In this document: piece after piece, positions 1 to 7,808 of the stretch | Layout: every line of letters starts with the position of its first letter | Numbering within the stretch: position 1 is the first letter of the stretch | Assembly: GCF_000179915.2 (NCBI RefSeq) | Contig: NC_014963.1 | Coordinates: 4,092,001-4,156,000, forward strand | Length of the DNA: 64,000 nucleotides | Direction of reading: 5' to 3' | Origin: Terriglobus saanensis SP1PR4 | GTDB taxonomy: Bacteria; Acidobacteriota; Terriglobia; Terriglobales; Acidobacteriaceae | Program-made: the position numbers and the translations under genes | Notes under the pieces: model-generated | What the model was told of the DNA's origin: nothing | The model's database searches: none | The model's input: the letters and a program-made list of their open reading frames with translations, nothing else

Positions 1-1220
1 TCATCGGCTTCGCTGGCTACGGTCGCGCGCTCATCCTCCTCGCCCTTCTACCTTTTGTCTGGAGCCTGCCCACCGCCCTCATGATCGGCGAACTCGCTTC
101 CACCATCCCGGAAGAGGGCGGCTTTTATGCCTGGGTGCGCCGTGCGTTAGGGCCGTTTTGGGGGTTTCAGGAGGCGTGGCTTTCGCTCTCGGCCTCGGTC
201 TTCGACATGGCCATCTACCCGACGCTCTTTGTGAGCTACCTAACTCATCTTGCTCCGGAGATCACCAGCGGACATCGCGGCCTTGCCATCAAACTCGCCG
301 TCGTTCTCACTGCTACCGCCTGGAACCTCAAAGGCACAAGCGCCGTTGGCAGAGGCTCCGTCGGGCTCTGGTTTATCGCCATCGCGCCGTACTTCGCCTT
401 GATCGGACTCGCATTTTACAAAGGCCTGCACACGCCGCACGCTCATCTTGGGGCTCTTACCAAACCAGATCTTGCCTCCGCGATTCTCGTCGCCATGTGG
501 AACTACATGGGATGGGACAACGCCACCACCATTGCAGGCGAGGTCGAGAACCCGCAACGAGATTACCCGCGGGCGATGCTGCTTACCACGCTCATCGTCA
601 TGCTGACGTACTTCATCCCCATTGCAGCCGTCGCGTGGGCTGGCATTCCGGCGAACCAGTTCAGCACCGGAGCCTGGGCCGACGCGGGCCGTCTCCTGGG
701 TGGCCCGGGCCTCGCCCTGCTGATCGTGGCAGCAGGCGCTCTTGATTCGCTCGGCACCTTCAACGCGCTCACGCTCTCCTACACGCGCCTTCCCTATGCC
801 ATGGCGACGGACAATCTCCTACCCAAGGTCTTCACGCGTCGTCTAGACAATGGTGTTCCCTGGGTCTGCGTCTTGGCCTGCTCGACCTGTTGGGCGATGG
901 CCCTTGGACTTACGTTTGAGCGCCTTATCACGGTCGACATCACGCTCTGGGGACTTTCGCTGGCGCTCGAATTCGCCGCCCTCGTGATCCTGCGGCAGCG
1001 GGAACCGGAGCTTCCGCGTCCGTTCCGCGTGCCGGGGCCTACATGGGTCGCCGTCGCACTCGGCAGCGGCCCCATTCTGCTCACAGCCTTTGCGCTGTAC
1101 GTTTCAAGAACGGAAAAAGTAGGCAGCATCCCCGCACTGGCCTTCACGCTCGGCATCGCAGCGCTCGGTGCGCCGTTCTACCTCCTCGCCAAATTTACGC
1201 AGCAGCGAACGAGGTCCTAG
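1..1220 (+). CDS. APC-family amino acid permease (5' end outside window)
   Basis: Inner-membrane transporter of the amino acid-polyamine-organocation family, probably moving amino acids or amines by cation symport or exchange. The frame is open to the window edge from base 3, so the N-terminus is missing; about 405 residues are visible. Many hydrophobic helices are present. Family marks are the PEEGGFYAWVRRALG segment early on, the GWDNATTIAGEVENPQRDYPRA segment typical of the loop between helices 5 and 6 in this family, and a late PELPRPFRVPG segment. The substrate cannot be read from sequence. It converges on the MFS gene, with only 7 bases between the two stop codons. Confidence 0.85.
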   Translation, partial: IGFAGYGRALILLALLPFVWSLPTALMIGELASTIPEEGGFYAWVRRALGPFWGFQEAWLSLSASVFDMAIYPTLFVSYLTHLAPEITSGHRGLAIKLAVVLTATAWNLKGTSAVGRGSVGLWFIAIAPYFALIGLAFYKGLHTPHAHLGALTKPDLASAILVAMWNYMGWDNATTIAGEVENPQRDYPRAMLLTTLIVMLTYFIPIAAVAWAGIPANQFSTGAWADAGRLLGGPGLALLIVAAGALDSLGTFNALTLSYTRLPYAMATDNLLPKVFTRRLDNGVPWVCVLACSTCWAMALGLTFERLITVDITLWGLSLALEFAALVILRQREPELPRPFRVPGPTWVAVALGSGPILLTAFALYVSRTEKVGSIPALAFTLGIAALGAPFYLLAKFTQQRTRS

Positions 1221-1227
1221 CCGGTTG

Positions 1228-2832
1228 TTAGTGAACTGCACCTTCAGGCGCAGCGCTTTGGCCCGGACGATTTCCGCTCAACAGAAACGCACACAGCACC
1301 ATGCCGCAGGCCATCCATCCCAGCATCATGTAGACATCCGCATAGCCCTGCACCGCAGCCTGCTGGTTCAACTGCTGATAGATCAGGGCCTGCCCGACGG
1401 GATTCCCCTGGGGCGTTGCCATACCCGCCGCACTTCCTCCACCAGCCGCTGCTCCTAAGGAGTTGGCGTACTGTGTGAACACCGCACTTCCGCTCTGCAT
1501 GCTCTCCTGCAGACGCGCCTGATGGAAAAGCGAACGGTTCGTCACCTGCGCCCCGGTCACCGCGATGAAGATACTTCCGCCCACGTTGCGCACAAAGTTG
1601 ATGATGCCCGACACCTGATTACTCGCCTCGCGCGGCAGACCGATGTACGCCGCATTCGTGATCGCGATGAAGCAGAACGGAATCGGCAACACCTGGATCA
1701 CGCGCAGTACGGAAGCAAAGCCAAAGCTGATCCCCAGCGAAAGATGCGTGGCCGTGTAGTAGTACGAGATCGCAAACATGGCGAAGCCAAGCACCAGCAG
1801 ATTGCGCGCCGGAAATCTTCCCGTGGCAATACCCGCCAACGGCATCACTACCACCAGCGAAAGGCCGCCCCACGTAAGAGCTTCGCCCGCAACCGTTGCC
1901 GTGTAGCCCAGCTGCCCCTGCAGAAATTGCGGCTGCAGGACCGTCGAAGCATTGAGCACACCGCCTACCAGGATCATCAGTCCACAGCAGATCGCGAAGT
2001 TTTTGAATTTGAAGAGCTTCAAATTCATGATCGGGTTCTTTACCCGCCACTCCCACCAGATCAACGAAACCAGACCGACCACAAACATCACGCCAAAGGT
2101 GCGGATAAAATTCGACGCAAACCAGTCGTTCTCCTCACCCTTGTCCAGCATGATCTGCATGCCGCCCATCGCCAGCGTCAGCAGACCCAGACCGATGTAG
2201 TCCAGTTTGAAGAGATTACTGCGATCGGCCTTGATCCATGGCGGATCGTCGACCAGCCGCGTGACCAATACCAACGCAAGCAAGCCCACAGGAATATTGA
2301 TGTAGAAGATCCATCGCCAGGAGTAGTTGTCCGTAATCCAACCGCCCAGCGTGGGGCCAATCGACGGCGCCAGCACGGCCACCAAACCGTAGAGAGAAAA
2401 GGCAAGACCGCGCTTCCTGGGCTCGAACGAGTCGGCCATGATGGCCTGCGCCATCGGCTGCAGACCTCCGCCTCCCAGGCCTTGCAGAATCCGGAAGAGC
2501 AAAAGCAATGGCAAAGTGGGCGCTATGCCACACAAAAAACTGGCAATCGTAAAGATCACGATGCAGAGCATGAAGAAGTTCTTCCGGCCGATGACGCTCG
2601 AAGCCCAACCCCCCACCGGCAGAATAATGGCATTCGCCACAAGATAGCTGGTCAGGACCCACGTGCCCTGGTCGGGACTCGCTCCCAGGGTTCCGGAGAT
2701 ATGGGGAAGGGCCACGTTCGCAATGGAAGTATCCAGCACCTCCATGAATGCAGCCAGAGCCACCGTGGCCGCGATCAGCCATGGATTCGCCCTTGGCTTC
2801 CAGTCAGCCTGTGCCTCTACCTTTTCACTCAT
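1228..2832 (-). CDS. MFS drug exporter, DHA2 (EmrB/QacA) type, 14 helices
   Basis: Proton-driven multidrug exporter in the inner membrane, 534 residues, the normal length for the 14-helix DHA2 group. The N-terminal part holds the family signature for drug antiporters (LAPSIGPTLGGWITD around residue 140-155, motif C) followed by WRWIFYINIPVG. DHA2 exporters often pair with an EmrA-type membrane fusion protein, but none is adjacent, so it may act alone or with a partner elsewhere. The start ATG at 2832 is followed upstream by a weak AGGG ribosome site and then a perfect 15-bp palindrome, suggesting repression by a dimeric regulator that responds to a drug. Confidence 0.9.
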   Translation of the reverse strand: MSEKVEAQADWKPRANPWLIAATVALAAFMEVLDTSIANVALPHISGTLGASPDQGTWVLTSYLVANAIILPVGGWASSVIGRKNFFMLCIVIFTIASFLCGIAPTLPLLLLFRILQGLGGGGLQPMAQAIMADSFEPRKRGLAFSLYGLVAVLAPSIGPTLGGWITDNYSWRWIFYINIPVGLLALVLVTRLVDDPPWIKADRSNLFKLDYIGLGLLTLAMGGMQIMLDKGEENDWFASNFIRTFGVMFVVGLVSLIWWEWRVKNPIMNLKLFKFKNFAICCGLMILVGGVLNASTVLQPQFLQGQLGYTATVAGEALTWGGLSLVVVMPLAGIATGRFPARNLLVLGFAMFAISYYYTATHLSLGISFGFASVLRVIQVLPIPFCFIAITNAAYIGLPREASNQVSGIINFVRNVGGSIFIAVTGAQVTNRSLFHQARLQESMQSGSAVFTQYANSLGAAAGGGSAAGMATPQGNPVGQALIYQQLNQQAAVQGYADVYMMLGWMACGMVLCAFLLSGNRPGQSAAPEGAVH

Positions 2833-2843
2833 GCTCTATCCCT

Positions 2844-2858
2844 ACAGGTATTACCTGT
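2844..2858. promoter_or_regulatory. Palindromic operator candidate before the MFS exporter
   Basis: The sequence ACAGGTATTACCTGT is a perfect 15-bp palindrome (7-bp arms around one T), 11 bases upstream of the exporter start codon on the minus strand. Position and symmetry fit an operator for a TetR- or MarR-type repressor. No regulator gene is adjacent, so the binding protein would be encoded elsewhere. Confidence 0.5.
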
Positions 2859-2940
2859 CTTTGAAAGCTGCTTTGAACTTGTTCCCACCCGACGGCCTAC
2901 CTCTTCGATGAGATTTCTTCTCCTCCGGGATGTGTTGCGA

Positions 2941-2980
2941 TTTCGCATTAAATGCGACGGGCCGCCTATATGGCGGCCCG
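2941..2980 (-). terminator. Tandem hairpins after ppa
   Basis: Two hairpins lie downstream of ppa on the minus strand. CGGGCCGCC and GGCGGCCCG (2958-2980) form a 9-bp perfect stem around TATAT, followed by a shorter TCGCATT/AATGCGA stem (about 2943-2956). There is no long U-run, so termination efficiency is uncertain. They separate ppa from the MFS gene. Confidence 0.5.
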
Positions 2981-3004
2981 CTGCGAGATAAGGAGTAGGA
3001 ACGC

Positions 3005-3535
3005 TTATATTTTGGTTCCATTCTTGAAAGCCGCCATGGACTTCTTAATAACTTCGTGCGCGTACGCCGTGTCACGCCAGCCCTTGATCTCCACTTTCTT
3101 GCCTTCGAGATCCTTGTAAGTGGAAAAGAAGTGGATAATCTCCTTCAGTTTATGCGGATGAATCTGCTCGTAGCTGTTGACGTCGAAATAGCGCGGATTC
3201 GCGCATCCCACCGCGAGAACCTTCTCGTCGCCTTCGCCGTTGTCAATCATCTCCATCAGACCAATCGGGCGGACGGACTGAACGCATCCCGGAAAGCTGG
3301 GTGTATCCACCAGCACCAGAACGTCCAAAGGATCGCCGTCATCGCCCAGCGTCGAGGGAATAAATCCGTAGTCTCCCGGATAATGCACCGGCGAATACAG
3401 GTTCCGGTCCAATCGGAAAACGTGCAGTTGCTTGTCGTACTCAAACTTCGTCACGCCATCGAGCGGAATCTCGATCACTACGTTTACTTCATGCGGAGCC
3501 TTGGATCCTACGGGCAATTCCAGATAATTGGGCAT
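3005..3535 (-). CDS. ppa: Inorganic pyrophosphatase, family I
   Basis: Cytoplasmic enzyme that hydrolyses pyrophosphate to phosphate, pulling biosynthetic reactions forward. At 176 residues it has the usual bacterial family I length. The metal-binding signature DGDPLDVLVLVD is present at about residue 86, preceded by YPGDYGFIPSTLGD. The start is ATG at 3535 with a GAGAGA ribosome site just before it. It appears to be a single-gene unit ending in hairpins before the MFS gene. Confidence 0.96.
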   Translation of the reverse strand: MPNYLELPVGSKAPHEVNVVIEIPLDGVTKFEYDKQLHVFRLDRNLYSPVHYPGDYGFIPSTLGDDGDPLDVLVLVDTPSFPGCVQSVRPIGLMEMIDNGEGDEKVLAVGCANPRYFDVNSYEQIHPHKLKEIIHFFSTYKDLEGKKVEIKGWRDTAYAHEVIKKSMAAFKNGTKI

Positions 3536-3744
3536 TCTCTCTAGACCAGTGCTTTCTGTATTTAGTGCTCATCCATTCGATGCAAGTTTCGCCCCGCGAA
3601 AACTTGTTTTGAAGGGCAACTCCGCCATCTTACCTGTAACGCTGCTTTTTCGCGCAATTCTGGTTGGGACTTTAGACGTACACCGCATCACGAATCCGTA
3701 CCACTCCTCGGATACAACCCCGCACCACTCTACAAATTCCCGCT

Positions 3745-3779
3745 TCGGGGGGAAAGACGTGTCACTCTATAATTTCCCT
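3745..3779 (+). promoter_or_regulatory. Promoter of purS, probably giving a leaderless transcript
   Basis: A perfect -10 box TATAAT (3768-3773) is followed by only six bases (TTCCCT) before the purS ATG at 3780. Transcription starting about 7 bases after the -10 would begin at or next to the start codon. No Shine-Dalgarno is visible. The -35 region (TTCGGG, about 3744-3749) is weak. Confidence 0.55.
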
Positions 3780-4025
3780 ATGAAGGCCCACGTTTACGTC
3801 ACGCTTAAGCGCACCGTGCTCGACGCACAGGGGCAGACCATCGCCAACTCGCTCCGCCGCCTGCACCATCCCGCCGTCACCGACGTGCGCCAGGGCAAAT
3901 ACTTCGTCCTCACTCTGGAAGATTCGCTCGCCCACGACGCCGCAAAATCTGAAGTGGAACGCATCGCCAGCGAAGTCCTCACCAACCCGGTGATCGAAGA
4001 GTTCACGTATACCCTCGAGAACTAA
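3780..4025 (+). CDS. purS: Phosphoribosylformylglycinamidine synthase subunit PurS
   Basis: Small subunit of the PurLQS complex, which converts FGAR to FGAM in purine synthesis; PurS bridges PurL and PurQ. The product is 81 residues, the normal PurS length, beginning MKAHVYVTLKRTVLDAQG and ending near NPVIEEFTYTLEN, both typical of the family. The open frame runs further upstream, but the 5' part shows no homology and the ATG at 3780 sits directly behind a -10 box. purL and purQ are not in the window; an R1 repeat begins 40 bases downstream, so this looks monocistronic. Confidence 0.93.
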   Translation: MKAHVYVTLKRTVLDAQGQTIANSLRRLHHPAVTDVRQGKYFVLTLEDSLAHDAAKSEVERIASEVLTNPVIEEFTYTLEN

Positions 4026-4065
4026 TCGACCTATTTCCGAAAAATGGAGAACCCAGACTTCCTAC

Positions 4066-4177
4066 TTTGTCATTCCGTAGCGTAGCGAAGGGATCTGCTT
4101 TTCTTTCCTGAGAAATCTGTTTGTGCGCTCTGCGCGACCCCACCCTTCCGCGATAAAGCTGCGGAAGAATGGGGCAC
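4066..4177 (-). repeat. R1 interspersed repeat, near-complete copy, minus orientation
   Basis: About 112 bp. Read on the minus strand it has the family order: GTGCCCC-ATTCTT hairpin with a GGTGGGG partner, then TCGCGCAGAGCGCACAAAC, then the tail AGATCCCTTCGCTACG...GACAAAG. It lies between purS and a membrane protein gene. See the finding on R1 for the other copies. Confidence 0.85.
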
Positions 4178-4256
4178 GCGGTCTTTGCTTCACTCTCAGC
4201 GCGAAACAAAGGAATCTACTTTCGCTCCGCAGCAATCCGGTGTACGCTCGGCCATC

Positions 4257-4637
4257 ATGCGCATCTTCCGCATCGTCGTCGGCGCCCTGCTCGGATACAT
4301 CCTCTCCGCAGCGACCTCCATCGCCTGGTTTCTCTTCACACATCACGCACCGACAGCCCCAGCCACCGTCCTCTACATGGCGTTGACCGCGATCTACGGC
4401 ATCGCCTGCTCCATCGTGGTGGGATACCTCGCCGCACGCATCGGCGGAAACATCGCCTCAGCCTACGGCGTGGCATTTCTGTTGGTCTTTCTCTCACTCT
4501 GGTCGATCTTCGAGTCGCACCCCACGCACGCGGCACCGGCGGAGTATCTCTGGTCGATCCTGATCTCCATGCTTCTCATGGCGCCCGCCACCGTCGTAGG
4601 CGGACATTTGCTTCGCAACAGAATACCTACCGGTTGA
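4257..4637 (+). CDS. Small four-helix membrane protein, paralogue of 5872-6246
   Basis: Unrecognised inner-membrane protein of 126 residues with four hydrophobic segments (roughly residues 5-27, 37-60, 68-85 and 97-117) and a short basic tail. I chose the ATG at 4257 because the upstream part of the open frame lies in the R1 repeat. It resembles the gene on the other side of bshA: both start M-x-IFR, share an AWF..THH stretch near residue 25-30 and a later LTA...C...GGY-like region. It overlaps the bshA 3' end by 11 bases in convergent orientation. Confidence 0.7.
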   Translation: MRIFRIVVGALLGYILSAATSIAWFLFTHHAPTAPATVLYMALTAIYGIACSIVVGYLAARIGGNIASAYGVAFLLVFLSLWSIFESHPTHAAPAEYLWSILISMLLMAPATVVGGHLLRNRIPTG

Positions 4638-5781
4638 GCGTCTTCCGCTCTTCGCGTTCGATCACGGCCCGGTAGTAAGCCTCGTACTGAGGAATAATGC
4701 GCGTGGTGCAGAACCTGTCTCTCGCCACACCTCGTGCCGCCTCCGCCATCGCCGCGCGACGAGGCTCATCGCTCAGCAGGCTTATTGCCGCAGCAGCCAT
4801 ATTCTCGACATCGCCGACGGGAAACAGCAGGCCGGTCACGTCTTCGTCGATCAACTCCGGCACGCCGCCTACACGCGTTGCGATCACGGGCACGGAGCAG
4901 GCCATCGCCTCCAGCGCCGCCAGGCCGAAAGACTCCATCTCACTTGGCATCAGCATCAGGTCGGCCAAAGGAAGCAGGTCCTGCACCTGGTCCTGCTTTC
5001 CGACGAAGTGAATGAGATCGTGAACGCCCAGATCGCGCGCCAGCCACTCCGCTCCCGAGCGCTCTGGCCCATCACCAATCATCAGCAACCGCGAAGGAAT
5101 GTGCTTCACCACGCGGGCAAAGACCTCCACCACGTCCAGCACGCGCTTTACCTTGCGAAAGTTCGACAGATGCACCACCAGCCGCTCACCCAGAGCGGCG
5201 TAGCGAAGACGCGCTTCGGCATGCTCCGGTTTGCGCACATACTCGTCGCAGTTCACGAAGTTGTGAATCACTTCGATCTTCTGTTCCGTATGAAACGCGG
5301 CGCGCGTACGCTCCGCCAGATGCTCGGAGATGGCCGTCACACCATCGCTCTCGTCGATCCCGAAACGCGTGATCGGAAGGTACGAGCGATCCAGCCCAAC
5401 CAGCGTAATGTCCGTTCCATGCAGCGTCGTAATGAAGGGCAAACGTACCCCTCGCGCCGCCAGCATCTGCCGCGCCAGCAGGGCGCTGATCGAGTGCGGA
5501 ATGGCATAGTGCACATGCAGAACATCCAGGCCGTAGAACTCCGCTACCTCCGCCATACGGCTTGCAAGCGCCAGATCGTACGGAGGGTATTGAAAGAGCG
5601 GATAGTCGGAGACCGTCACTTCGTGAAAATGAATGCGCTCTTCGCGCCCTGTCAGCCGGAACGGTTGAGCATAGGTGATGAAGTGAATCTCATGACCGCG
5701 CGCCGCGAGTTCCAGGCCAAGCTCTGTAGCCACCACGCCGCTGCCGCCGTACGTCGGATAGCAGGTAATCCCGATCTTCAT
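4627..5781 (-). CDS. bshA: N-acetyl-alpha-D-glucosaminyl L-malate synthase BshA (bacillithiol step 1)
   Basis: GT4-family glycosyltransferase that joins UDP-GlcNAc and L-malate, the first step to bacillithiol, a low-molecular-weight thiol. The 384-residue product opens [20 protein letters not shown], the characteristic BshA N-terminus with the glycine-rich loop for the acceptor, and has a C-terminal donor-binding region with [18 protein letters not shown] and a [16 protein letters not shown] segment. The longer open frame adds nine residues without family similarity, so ATG 5781 is preferred. bshB and bshC are not in the window. It sits between two paralogous membrane proteins on the opposite strand. 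Confidence 0.9.
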   Translation of the reverse strand: MKIGITCYPTYGGSGVVATELGLELAARGHEIHFITYAQPFRLTGREERIHFHEVTVSDYPLFQYPPYDLALASRMAEVAEFYGLDVLHVHYAIPHSISALLARQMLAARGVRLPFITTLHGTDITLVGLDRSYLPITRFGIDESDGVTAISEHLAERTRAAFHTEQKIEVIHNFVNCDEYVRKPEHAEARLRYAALGERLVVHLSNFRKVKRVLDVVEVFARVVKHIPSRLLMIGDGPERSGAEWLARDLGVHDLIHFVGKQDQVQDLLPLADLMLMPSEMESFGLAALEAMACSVPVIATRVGGVPELIDEDVTGLLFPVGDVENMAAAAISLLSDEPRRAAMAEAARGVARDRFCTTRIIPQYEAYYRAVIEREERKTLNR

Positions 5782-5871
5782 AAAGCCATGATCGCACCGT
5801 CTGCGCACTTTCGCCTGCGGCGGCCAAAGTCGAAGGTTTCCTCATCTATGCCATAATCCGTATCAGCCACC

Positions 5872-6246
5872 ATGATCATCTTCCGGGCCACTCTCGCAGC
5901 TGTTTTAGGCGCTCTCATCGCGCTGGGGCTCTACCTCGCGTGGTTCTTTGCCATCACCCATCACGATCACCCCTGGGATGGTGAAACCCTCGGCTTCATG
6001 GTGCTCACGGCATTTGTCGCGGCCCTATGTGGCCTGATCGGCGGATACATTGGCGCGCTCTCCGCACCGCTTACGCCGCGCGGCGCAGCCGATGCCATGG
6101 CCGCCCTCATCGCCATCGCCGCCGTCTTCGCAGACCGTCACACCCCCGGACAGCACCACTGGGCACAGCTGATTGCGCTCTTCGTGGCCGCACCCGCAGC
6201 CTATGCCGCCGGTCGCCTGCGGAAGCCCCTTCCTCGACCCGCCTGA
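5872..6246 (+). CDS. Small four-helix membrane protein, paralogue of 4257-4637
   Basis: Unrecognised 124-residue membrane protein with about four helices (residues 3-28, 42-65, 75-88, 98-115) and a basic, proline-rich end. The ATG is preceded by a CATAAT -10-like box 16 bases upstream and no clear ribosome site. It shares its start (M-x-IFR), an AWFF..THH stretch and helix spacing with the gene at 4257, consistent with duplication around bshA. It is divergent from bshA and 26 bases ahead of the GH79 gene. Confidence 0.7.
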   Translation: MIIFRATLAAVLGALIALGLYLAWFFAITHHDHPWDGETLGFMVLTAFVAALCGLIGGYIGALSAPLTPRGAADAMAALIAIAAVFADRHTPGQHHWAQLIALFVAAPAAYAAGRLRKPLPRPA

Positions 6247-6272
6247 GCTGTACCGGCGTATCCTCGTGGGAT

Positions 6273-7805
6273 ATGAGCGTGAACCAGACCCGCCGCAACT
6301 TCCTCGCCGCCACCGCAGCAACCGCCGCCCTCACCCTCCCCGGAGCCAGGCTCTTTGCGCAAGAGGCCACAAGCATCACCCTCACGCTCGACCCTTCAGC
6401 AGCCCCCCTGCATCGTGTTCCGACAGACTTCCTCGGCCTCTCCTATGAGGTCCAGCAACTCGTCGACCCCAACTTCTTCTCTCCGAAGAACACCGGCCTC
6501 GTCCGTGCCTTCAAGGAACTGACGCCAAACGGCGTCCTTCGCCTCGGCGGCAACACCAGCGAGTTCGCCTGGTGGAAGCCCAAGCCCTCCACGCCGGAGC
6601 CGAGCCACCCCGTAACCCGCGTCGTCGAAGGCGAACCGCCCGCGGCCTACTACGCCGTTACCGCCGAAGCCGTACAGAACCTCTCCGCCTTCCTCCACGC
6701 CACCGGCTGGACCTGCCTCTACGGCATCAATCTCGGCACCAACACGCCGGAGCGCGCAGCAGATGAAGCCGCCTTCGCCGCCAGGACCCTCGGCTCCAGC
6801 CTGCAGTACTTCCAGGTCGGCAACGAGGTCGACCTCTTCGATCGCCACCTCCGCGACCCTAAAACATGGTCCGTGGACGCATACCTCGCCGAGTGGATTC
6901 CTATCGCGCAGGCCATCACCGCACGTGTTCCCGACGCGAAGTTCGGAATCCCTGACGTCGCTGCGGACATCAACTGGCTTCCAAAGGTCGCAGAGCGCTG
7001 GACCTCCATTGCCAACGCTCCCAGGGTCACCACCGTCTCGCACCACTACTACTTCGGTGGTCCGGCCACGAACCCCGACGTCAACATCCCCAGGCTCCTC
7101 AAGGCGAATCCCAAGGTGCAGCAGAACGCCGACATCGCCACCGCAGCCGCGCAAAAGATGAACGCCCACGTCCGCATGACCGAAGGCAACACTTGCTATC
7201 GAGGCGGCAAGCCTGGCGTCTCAGACACCTTCGCCTCCGCTCTGTGGTCTGCAGACTACACACTTCTGCTCGCCTTCAACGGATACTCCGGTCTCAACCT
7301 CCACGGCGGCACCGGCAAATCCGTCGCGAACTCCGTCGGCGGCGTCCTCCCCGGCGACACGATGCTCGAACAATCCGGCTCGACTCCATCCCAGATCGCC
7401 ACGCATCCGCACCCCTTCTACACACCCATCGCTACCTTCCCCAAAACAACTGGAGATGAGTATCTGCTGGAACCCGTGGCCATAGGCATGAAGTTCGCTT
7501 CTGCTTTCGCCGGTGCGCAGATTCTCCCACTCGACTTCAATCCGGGTGAAGTCAACGCGACAGCCTACTTCGCCAAGCTCCCCGGCGGCCACTTCTCGCT
7601 CATCGTGCTCAACAAGGACGCCACCCGCGAGCTCACGCTCACGATTCCGGGCAGGCACATTACGGTAAAGACGGAACTCCTCACCGGACCGTCCCTCGAC
7701 AGCCGCGAGACGCACATCTCTTCCGGCGAAACGATCAAACCCACGGCCGTCGGACTCACGCTGACCATTCCAAAATCCACCGGCATCCGCTTCACTACCG
7801 TATAG
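6273..7805 (+). CDS. Exported glycoside hydrolase, GH79-like (beta-glucuronidase type)
   Basis: Predicted periplasmic or secreted retaining glycosidase, 510 residues. The N-terminus carries a twin-arginine signal (QTRRNFLAATAA) followed by a hydrophobic stretch and a cleavage region near LFAQE, implying export after folding. The (beta/alpha)8 part has FLGLSYE early, VLRLGGNTSEFAWW, and GNEVDLF with the likely acid/base Glu185; Glu304 in MTEGNTCY is the likely nucleophile. The last 100 or so residues fit the beta-sandwich domain common in clan GH-A enzymes. It resembles the characterised Acidobacterium capsulatum GH79 type; the sugar specificity (glucuronide, 4-O-methyl-glucuronide or other) is inferred. 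ATG 6273 is chosen because the Tat motif follows it directly. Confidence 0.8.
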   Translation: MSVNQTRRNFLAATAATAALTLPGARLFAQEATSITLTLDPSAAPLHRVPTDFLGLSYEVQQLVDPNFFSPKNTGLVRAFKELTPNGVLRLGGNTSEFAWWKPKPSTPEPSHPVTRVVEGEPPAAYYAVTAEAVQNLSAFLHATGWTCLYGINLGTNTPERAADEAAFAARTLGSSLQYFQVGNEVDLFDRHLRDPKTWSVDAYLAEWIPIAQAITARVPDAKFGIPDVAADINWLPKVAERWTSIANAPRVTTVSHHYYFGGPATNPDVNIPRLLKANPKVQQNADIATAAAQKMNAHVRMTEGNTCYRGGKPGVSDTFASALWSADYTLLLAFNGYSGLNLHGGTGKSVANSVGGVLPGDTMLEQSGSTPSQIATHPHPFYTPIATFPKTTGDEYLLEPVAIGMKFASAFAGAQILPLDFNPGEVNATAYFAKLPGGHFSLIVLNKDATRELTLTIPGRHITVKTELLTGPSLDSRETHISSGETIKPTAVGLTLTIPKSTGIRFTTV

Positions 7806-7808
7806 CCA

